In this document: one piece after another, positions 58,803-64,000 of the stretch
How positions within the stretch are numbered: the stretch's first letter is position 1
Layout: each line of letters begins with the position of its first letter
Assembly: GCF_900114915.1 (NCBI RefSeq)
Contig: NZ_FOUS01000008.1
Span: 124,001-188,000 of the forward strand
Direction of reading: 5' to 3'
Origin: Bradyrhizobium sp. Rc3b
GTDB taxonomy: Bacteria; Pseudomonadota; Alphaproteobacteria; Rhizobiales; Xanthobacteraceae
DNA: 64,000 nt
The notes under the pieces: generated by a model
Seen by the model: only the letters and a program-made list of their open reading frames with translations
What the model was told of the DNA's origin: nothing
The model's database searches: none
Made by a program: the position numbers and the translations under genes

Positions 58803-59261
58803 TCAGCGATAGTGCAGGGCGATCAGCTCGGCGACGCAGGCGGGCTTCTTGCCGCCCTTGATCTCGATCACGAGATGATAATTCACGCGCAGTCCGTCCG
58901 GCGGCACGTCCTCGGCTTCGGCGACCGTGACGCGGCCGCGCAGTCTTGAGCCCGCCGGCACGGGGGCGAGGTACCTGATCCGGTCAGCGCCGTAGTTCAG
59001 CGTGTTGCGAAGGCCCTTCAGGCCGATGACAGAGCGGATGAACAGCGGCGCCAGGGCAAGTGACAGCAGGCCATGAGCGATGGTTTTGCCGCCCGGCATC
59101 TCCTTGCTGGCACGTTCCTGATCCACATGGATCCATTGTTCGTCGCAGGTCGCCTCGGCGAACTGATTGATGCGTGGCTGGGTGATCTCGATCCAGTCGC
59201 TGGCGCCGATCTCGGTGCCGATAGCGGATTTGATCTCGTTGAAGTCGCTGAATATGCGCAT
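58803..59261 (-). CDS. MaoC-like (R)-specific enoyl-CoA hydratase
   Basis: A 152-residue hot-dog fold protein. The MaoC hydratase motif is seen in ITQPRINQFAEATCDEQWIH and VDQERASKEMPGGKTIAHGL, with the catalytic Asp (CDEQWIHVD) and His (IAHGLLSLAL). It hydrates enoyl-CoA, potentially linking beta-oxidation to polyhydroxyalkanoate precursors. It lies 11 bases after the CoA-transferase subunit B gene on the same strand, so the three form an operon. Confidence 0.87.
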   Translation of the reverse strand: MRIFSDFNEIKSAIGTEIGASDWIEITQPRINQFAEATCDEQWIHVDQERASKEMPGGKTIAHGLLSLALAPLFIRSVIGLKGLRNTLNYGADRIRYLAPVPAGSRLRGRVTVAEAEDVPPDGLRVNYHLVIEIKGGKKPACVAELIALHYR

Positions 59262-59272
59262 GATCGCTCTGC

Positions 59273-59923
59273 TCAAAGTCTCATTTCCAGGACGCTGTCA
59301 GGAATGGCCAGTTCGGCCTCGGTGACGGCCATGACCTCTCCGACACTGATGCCGGGCGCCGTTTCCAAGAGGGTCGCCCTGCCACCAGGGAAGCCGATCA
59401 CGGCCATGTCGGTCACGACAAGGTGGACGGGCCGCGCCGAGGTCAACGGCAGCGAGCATTTTGCCACGATCTTCGACTTACCCTTGGCCGCGTGCTGCAT
59501 GGCGACGATGACGCGCTTGGCACCGCTGACGAGATCCATGGCGCCGCCCATGCCCGGCACCATCTTACCGGGGATCATCCAGTTGGCGAGATGGCCATGC
59601 GCGTCGACCTGAAGCCCGCCGAGCACCGTGACATCGACATGACCGCCGCGGATCAGTCCGAAGGACATCGCACTGTCGAAGGTTGAGGCACCCGGCAACG
59701 CGCTGATGGGACGCCCGCCGGCGTCGGTGAGCGTCGGATGAGCCATGCCTTGCTCGGGAATCGGCCCTGTGCCAATCAGCCCATTCTCCGACTGGAAGAA
59801 TACCTTCAGATCTGATGGCACGTAGTTTGCGACCAGGGTCGGAATGCCGATGCCGAGATTGACAAGATTGCCCGTCTTCAGCTCCTTGGCGACTCGCCGG
59901 GCGATGATGATCTGGGGATCCAT
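59273..59923 (-). CDS. CoA-transferase subunit B (acetate/3-oxoacid type)
   Basis: A 216-residue subunit of a family I CoA transferase (AtoA/ScoB-like). The catalytic glutamate lies in FFQSENGLIGTGPIPEQG; other signatures are LVNLGIGIPTLVANYVP and GGHVDVTVLGGLQVDAHGHL. With subunit A encoded just upstream (4-base gap) it moves CoA between acyl-CoA and a carboxylate such as acetoacetate. The start at 59923 fits the family N-terminus (MDPQIIIARRVAKEL). Confidence 0.9.
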   Translation of the reverse strand: MDPQIIIARRVAKELKTGNLVNLGIGIPTLVANYVPSDLKVFFQSENGLIGTGPIPEQGMAHPTLTDAGGRPISALPGASTFDSAMSFGLIRGGHVDVTVLGGLQVDAHGHLANWMIPGKMVPGMGGAMDLVSGAKRVIVAMQHAAKGKSKIVAKCSLPLTSARPVHLVVTDMAVIGFPGGRATLLETAPGISVGEVMAVTEAELAIPDSVLEMRL

Positions 59924-59927
59924 GATG

Positions 59928-60575
59928 TCACCCGTTGGTGATGAGATAGTCGACGAGCGGCGCGGGGGTGACGACGTGATCGGGCGCAATCACGCCAACG
60001 GGCACGATATGCTCGGCCGTCACGATGACGGTGTCGGCCGCCATCGCCATGACCGGGTTGAAATTGCGCGAGGTGAGCGCGTAGGCGAGGTTGCCGAGAT
60101 AATCGGCGAGGAAGGCGTGGACGAGGGCGAACTGGGCGCGCAGCGCCGTTTCCAGCAGGAATGGCTTGCCGTCGATCTCGATCTGACGCTTGCCTTCGGC
60201 GACCAGCGTCCCGACGCCCGTGGGCGTCAGCACACCGCCGAGACCGCATCCGCCGGCGCGGATGCGCTCGACGAAGGTCCCTTGCGGGACGAGATCGACC
60301 GAAATCTGGCTCGCCAACATCTGCTGCTGCGCTTTTGGATTGAGGCCGATATGTGTTGCGGTCAGCTTCGACACCAATGCCTGATCAAACAACTTGCCGA
60401 CGCCCTTGCCGGGCGTCGCCGCGTCGTTCGAGATCAAGGTCAGGCCGGTCTTGTTCTGGCGCACGACTTCGTCGAGCAGGCGCTCCGGCGTCCCGACTCC
60501 CATGAAGCCACCCACCATAACGCTGGCGCCCGCCGGAATCATTGCGACGGCTTCTTCGATGGAAATGGCCTTCAT
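59928..60575 (-). CDS. CoA-transferase subunit A (acetate/3-oxoacid type)
   Basis: A 215-residue subunit (AtoD/ScoA-like): AVAMIPAGASVMVGGFMGVG with the glycine-rich loop GGFMGVGTPERLLDEVV, and LVPQGTFVERIRAGGCGLGG. GGAG lies seven bases before the ATG at 60575; an adjacent ATG at 60578 is nearly equivalent. First gene of the transferase-hydratase operon, consistent with use of acetoacetate or similar short acids derived from PHB turnover. Confidence 0.9.
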   Translation of the reverse strand: MKAISIEEAVAMIPAGASVMVGGFMGVGTPERLLDEVVRQNKTGLTLISNDAATPGKGVGKLFDQALVSKLTATHIGLNPKAQQQMLASQISVDLVPQGTFVERIRAGGCGLGGVLTPTGVGTLVAEGKRQIEIDGKPFLLETALRAQFALVHAFLADYLGNLAYALTSRNFNPVMAMAADTVIVTAEHIVPVGVIAPDHVVTPAPLVDYLITNG

Positions 60576-60674
60576 CATTGAACTCCGGGATCGGCCCACG
60601 ATGGCAGAAGGCGGCAGTAGGCGGATGTTGGCGCCCGGTGCCTCTCGTCCTTTGATCTGCGTCAAGGCTTCCGC

Positions 60675-61277
60675 TCATTCCGATCCTGCTGCGTCGATAC
60701 CGATGCTCCCTAGTACCTCGCGCCAGAGCTTGCGAACGGCGGCATGACGTTGTTCGAGGGCAGCACTCACCGCATCCCGATGCGGCGCAAGGTCCGTGCC
60801 CTTGAGGAACAGAATCTGGGATTGCAGCAGCCGGCTGCTCTCGAACTCGATCCGTCGCAGCGCCGAGACAAAGGGATCCTGCACATTGGCCTCGATCGGG
60901 AGCAGCGCGGCCGGTCGGATGCCCGCATGCACGGCATGGGCAAGCGTTGCAAGGTGAACCGCCTGGGCGAGACGAGGGTCCGGGATTCCGTCGATCGGGG
61001 CGGGCAGCCAGGCGGTCTCCCAGGGCGCAACCATGTATCCCAAGGCAAAATCCGGGGTCCAGGAAGTTGCGCGCATCAGCAGCGAAACGATCTCCGTCTC
61101 GCGATAGAACTGTGCGTTCAATTCGGTCTGCCACGCCGCGTCGAGCCTTACAGGCAGCGTGAAGGCGAATTGCCGGGCGAGGGCGCCATGCGCCGAGATC
61201 AGGAATGCTGCGATCCGCGTCTGCTGGCCCGGTGGAACGCGGCCGTCCAGCTCGAGCGGACCCAGGAATCCGCTCAT
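60675..61277 (-). CDS. Hypothetical protein (200 aa) coupled to an alpha/beta hydrolase
   Basis: A 200-residue protein, mainly helical, with no recognised domain. It includes QFAFTLPVRLDAAWQTELNA and a tryptophan-rich section (ATSWTPDFALGYMVAPWETA). The start overlaps the stop of the hydrolase gene by four bases (61274-61277), so the two are translationally coupled and probably act together. I cannot assign a function. Confidence 0.7.
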   Translation of the reverse strand: MSGFLGPLELDGRVPPGQQTRIAAFLISAHGALARQFAFTLPVRLDAAWQTELNAQFYRETEIVSLLMRATSWTPDFALGYMVAPWETAWLPAPIDGIPDPRLAQAVHLATLAHAVHAGIRPAALLPIEANVQDPFVSALRRIEFESSRLLQSQILFLKGTDLAPHRDAVSAALEQRHAAVRKLWREVLGSIGIDAAGSE

Positions 61278-62200
61278 GCCAGCGCTCGCTTGACCGGGAT
61301 AGCGCGCAGGTGATCGTAACCGTCAGGGAACGGTGTCAGCTCGCCGCCGGGCTCCTCGGGCGCTATCCATACAGCTTGATTGCCTTGCCAGCGGCCGCCC
61401 AGCACATCGTCGGCAAAGCGCGCGAGAAGATCGGCCGTCAGCGCACCTTTTTCCAGTGTGAAAGCGTGATACGCCTTGGGAATGATCACTAGCGAGCTGT
61501 TCGGAATCTCAACCCGCAGGGTCTCGTGCAGATGACGCGGGGTCAGAAAATCGAACTCACCATTGAGGATCATGGTCGGAGCCGAGATCGCTGACAGGTG
61601 GGGCGTTAGCGGTTGGAAGTCGAGAAAGGACTCCATCAGATTTTGAAGCGCATAGACATCGTTCACCAGCCAGCCTTGGCGCTTGACGCTGTCGAGCTTG
61701 TCCAACAATGGCTTCAACCACTGGTCGGAGAGGTTCATAGGCAGCAGTAGATCCTGGAGATAGCCTGTTCCTCCCAGGATCAGGCCGGTCCGGAGGGCGT
61801 TGCCGAGAAGCAAAAGCTGCGGCGTCAGCTCGGCGAAGCAGCTCATTGGTACAAGTCCGGACAGCCGCTGCCCATGCTCGATCGCATAGCGGAGCGCGAT
61901 CAGGCCGCCGAAGCTGATGCCGCTCAGGAAGACCGGCCCCTCGCCAAGCGCTTCAATCAGACGCCTCAGCGCGGCAACCTGGTCGTCCTGACTGATAAAG
62001 AGCGTCGGCTTGTCGGAGACCCCTTGACCGAGGAGATCGAAGGTTGCCACGCGAAAGCCTCGTGTCAGCAGCGCCTCGCGATAGGCGCCCCATAGCTCGG
62101 AATATTGTGTCAGTCCATTGACGAAAACATAGGCCGGCGCTCTCGCCGGCCCATCGAGCTCGTAGCGTATTCGATACGAGCCGTGATTGAGAAAGGGCAT
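61274..62200 (-). CDS. Alpha/beta hydrolase
   Basis: A 308-residue serine hydrolase. Markers are AYVFVNGLTQYSELW (oxyanion loop region), FDLLGQGVSDKP, the nucleophile elbow LSGISFGGLIALRYA, the acid in LNGEFDFLTPRH and His in KAYHAFTLEKG. It resembles esterases or PHA-related depolymerases, but the substrate is unknown. It is transcribed divergently from the double-domain hydrolase gene, with a FixK-like box between. Confidence 0.85.
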   Translation of the reverse strand: MPFLNHGSYRIRYELDGPARAPAYVFVNGLTQYSELWGAYREALLTRGFRVATFDLLGQGVSDKPTLFISQDDQVAALRRLIEALGEGPVFLSGISFGGLIALRYAIEHGQRLSGLVPMSCFAELTPQLLLLGNALRTGLILGGTGYLQDLLLPMNLSDQWLKPLLDKLDSVKRQGWLVNDVYALQNLMESFLDFQPLTPHLSAISAPTMILNGEFDFLTPRHLHETLRVEIPNSSLVIIPKAYHAFTLEKGALTADLLARFADDVLGGRWQGNQAVWIAPEEPGGELTPFPDGYDHLRAIPVKRALA

Positions 62201-62257
62201 CGCACAAGACTACCGACATCGCTGGCTACGATGCTCAACTGTCGCGAGCGGATTCCG

Positions 62258-62271
62258 TTGAGCTAGATCAA
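62258..62271. promoter_or_regulatory. FixK/FNR-type box TTGAGCTAGATCAA
   Basis: TTGA-N6-TCAA fits the FixK2/FNR consensus. It is centred about 63 bases before the ATG at 62328 and 64 bases before the divergent hydrolase start at 62200. A position near minus 41.5 would set the rightward start at about 62306, giving a short leader with a good ribosome site. Confidence 0.7.
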
Positions 62272-62327
62272 AGATCCCCGTTGCGACCTTCCTAGCGTTT
62301 CAAGAACTGTCCAGGGAGGAATCCGTC

Positions 62328-64000
62328 ATGTCCACGACCGGTTTCGTGAAACGTTGCTCCGTCAGCCTGATTGTACTGCTGGTCGGCACCGCTCTGGCAG
62401 TTGCACAACCCTTCACGCGCCGCTCGTCGCAGGTGCAGCATGACGGGCTGAAGAAGACCTACGAGATCGCCAACTTCCGCCTTGGCGGCAAGTACGACCT
62501 CTCCAATCCCTCCAAGTGGGAGAATGGCGGCGAGGGGGGTGTCACGCTCGAGTCCCTCGGCGCTGGCAAGTTGAGAACAGCCTACATCGCCATCGGTAAC
62601 GCGCGGCGCAACGCCGCAGGCGAGATTACCAATGCCGTCGTGATCAACTCCTATTATTCCGGTGACTCCACCGACATGTACGAGCAGTGGGTCAAGGGCG
62701 CTGCCTTGTCGGGGGGCGTCCCGATCATCGGTTCGGGACGCCCGATCGATACAGACCGCTATTATGTCATCATGGTCGATCCGCTCGGCACCTGGGGTGC
62801 AAGCAAGCCGTCCGATGGGCTCGGCATCAAGTTTCCGCAATACAGCTACTACGACATGGTGCAGGCGAACTATCGTCTGCTGCGCGATGAACTGAAGGTC
62901 GCGCGCGTTGCATTGGTCACGGGCGTGTCCATGGGCGGTACGCAGACCTATGTCTGGGGCGTCATGCACCCCGAATATGTCAGCGCCTTGATGCCGATCG
63001 GCGGCACCACGCAGTCGGATGGAGAGGATCCCGTCGGCAATTGGACGTTCCAGATGATGACGGCCGCGATCCAGGGCGATCCGGTCTGGCAAGAGACCAA
63101 GGGCGACTATTACAAGCTACCGAAGGAAAAGCACCCGGTGCCGGGTGTCGCGTTCGGCTGGTCGATCCTTGGCATGACTGGTTATGACTTCGCATTCCGC
63201 ACAACCCAGAACTGGGGCGCCGTGCAGCCCGAAATTTTCTACTGGGATCCGCCGAACGAGAAGGCCGGTTTGAACGTCATCAATCGCGCCAAGCTCTATG
63301 ACGCGGTCGATCTCGTCTGGCGCAACCGGGTCGGCGAGACCCACAACGTTAATCCCTATCTCGGCCGCATCCAGGCGCGCACGCTGGTGATGCACATCAC
63401 CAACGATCTCTGGCTCAACTTCAAGCTGGCGCAGCAGGCGGTCGATCGCGTGCCCGGCGCGGACCTGATCGCGCAGGAAAGCCCGGTCGCGCATTACGGC
63501 GTATTCCCGATCATCAACCAGCGCAAGAACGATCCGAAATTCGTGGCTTTCATGGACGACGTTGCAAGCCTCGATCGCGCGCAGAAATTCGCCGACAAGA
63601 ACTATCGCGTGCCCGGTGTTGCCGAGAAGATCGATCCGGAAAAATCCTTCTGGAAGGATTTTGTGACATATCCCTATCCGGTCAAATTCTCCAACGCCAA
63701 GGACAAGAGCGGCAAGTCCTGGCAGATCGGCTACATGGATGAATACAACGGCACCGACAGAGACCCGAAGGTGCTGGTCATCATCCACGGCAAGGGCGCC
63801 TTCGGCGGCCACTACGGCAACATCATGCAATATGCGCTGCGGAGCGGAGTGCGCGTGATCGTGCCCGACCTGCCGCATTATGGGATGTCCGGGCCCGGCA
63901 ATCTCGACAAGAGCCCGGCGCGCACCATGCAAGACATGCGCGAGGTGATCTACGACCTCGTCGTCAATCAGCTCGGCGTGAAGAAGGCGGTGTATCTTGG
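62328..64000 (+). CDS. Secreted protein with two alpha/beta hydrolase-like regions, 3' end outside the window
   Basis: Open for 557 codons to the window edge with no stop. A signal peptide (SLIVLLVGTALAVAQPF) is followed by a MetX-like alpha/beta hydrolase: RTAYIAIGNARRNAAGEITN, VGVSMGGTQTYVWGV-type nucleophile elbow (VTGVSMGGTQTYVWGVMHPE), and later LVMHITNDLWLN and HYGVFPIIN. At about residue 480 a second alpha/beta hydrolase start appears (VLVIIHGKGAFGGHYGNIMQ then VRVIVPDLPHYGMSGPG), so the gene probably encodes two hydrolase domains. AGGGAGG precedes the ATG. Location periplasmic; substrate unknown. Confidence 0.8.
   Translation, partial: MSTTGFVKRCSVSLIVLLVGTALAVAQPFTRRSSQVQHDGLKKTYEIANFRLGGKYDLSNPSKWENGGEGGVTLESLGAGKLRTAYIAIGNARRNAAGEITNAVVINSYYSGDSTDMYEQWVKGAALSGGVPIIGSGRPIDTDRYYVIMVDPLGTWGASKPSDGLGIKFPQYSYYDMVQANYRLLRDELKVARVALVTGVSMGGTQTYVWGVMHPEYVSALMPIGGTTQSDGEDPVGNWTFQMMTAAIQGDPVWQETKGDYYKLPKEKHPVPGVAFGWSILGMTGYDFAFRTTQNWGAVQPEIFYWDPPNEKAGLNVINRAKLYDAVDLVWRNRVGETHNVNPYLGRIQARTLVMHITNDLWLNFKLAQQAVDRVPGADLIAQESPVAHYGVFPIINQRKNDPKFVAFMDDVASLDRAQKFADKNYRVPGVAEKIDPEKSFWKDFVTYPYPVKFSNAKDKSGKSWQIGYMDEYNGTDRDPKVLVIIHGKGAFGGHYGNIMQYALRSGVRVIVPDLPHYGMSGPGNLDKSPARTMQDMREVIYDLVVNQLGVKKAVYL

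Overview
The window looks like a piece of the chromosome of a Bradyrhizobium-type alphaproteobacterium. The DNA is GC-rich, a phosphatidylcholine synthase is present, nitrate assimilation uses NasS/NasT regulation with a NirA reductase, two FixK/FNR-type TTGA-N6-TCAA boxes occur, there are many small secreted or membrane proteins of the kind common in that genus, and several families of short palindromic intergenic repeats are present. I see no rRNA, tRNA, CRISPR array, transposase, integrase or replication origin. The assignment rests on recognised families, not on a database search.

Layout. 1-4.3 kb: tail of an AEC permease, a UbiH-type FAD monooxygenase, an overlapping phosphatidylcholine synthase/TerC pair and a quinone oxidoreductase. 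4.4-6.6 kb: an acetylornithine aminotransferase preceded by an apparent arginine-rich leader peptide and terminator (candidate attenuator), then a DUF962-like membrane protein. 6.6-10 kb: secreted TPR protein, a possible two-domain immunity-like protein, and a MerR regulator with a carboxymuconolactone decarboxylase family partner. 10-17.3 kb: rimO, then nasT-nasS and nirA with a reductase, which form the nitrate/nitrite assimilation block. 17.4-21.9 kb: pxpBCA 5-oxoprolinase operon, an RraA-like protein and a cupin.

22.0-27.8 kb holds the most unusual locus: three tightly spaced minus-strand genes encoding a PAS/GAF sensor with a degenerate kinase core, a CHAT-family protease with a receiver-like N-terminus, and an unrecognised 412-residue protein. 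I propose it as a candidate signalling/proteolysis system. 28-31.4 kb: secreted proteins, a PheC-like periplasmic protein and DUF1993. 31.6-37.1 kb: a complete carbohydrate-type ABC transporter operon with a 2-hydroxyacid dehydrogenase. 37.5-40.6 kb: an LTxxQ protein, a stand-alone receiver, small proteins and glucokinase. 40.9-46.6 kb: pncA, a PhaC-like hydrolase, nadE (so NAD salvage and synthesis lie close together), a GrlR-like protein and a DUF1236 protein. 47.0-53.3 kb: a TIM-barrel isomerase followed by a full peptide/opine-type ABC transporter in one operon, then ilvD. 55.3-57.3 kb: an AT-rich gap and small genes. 57.4-64 kb: a block with two FixK-like boxes, containing an AI-2E family permease, a fabI remnant, MaoC, CoA-transferase subunits, and alpha/beta hydrolases; the last gene runs off the window.

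Start sites were chosen by eye from Shine-Dalgarno spacing, overlaps and domain boundaries. All functional calls are by recognition of families and motifs.
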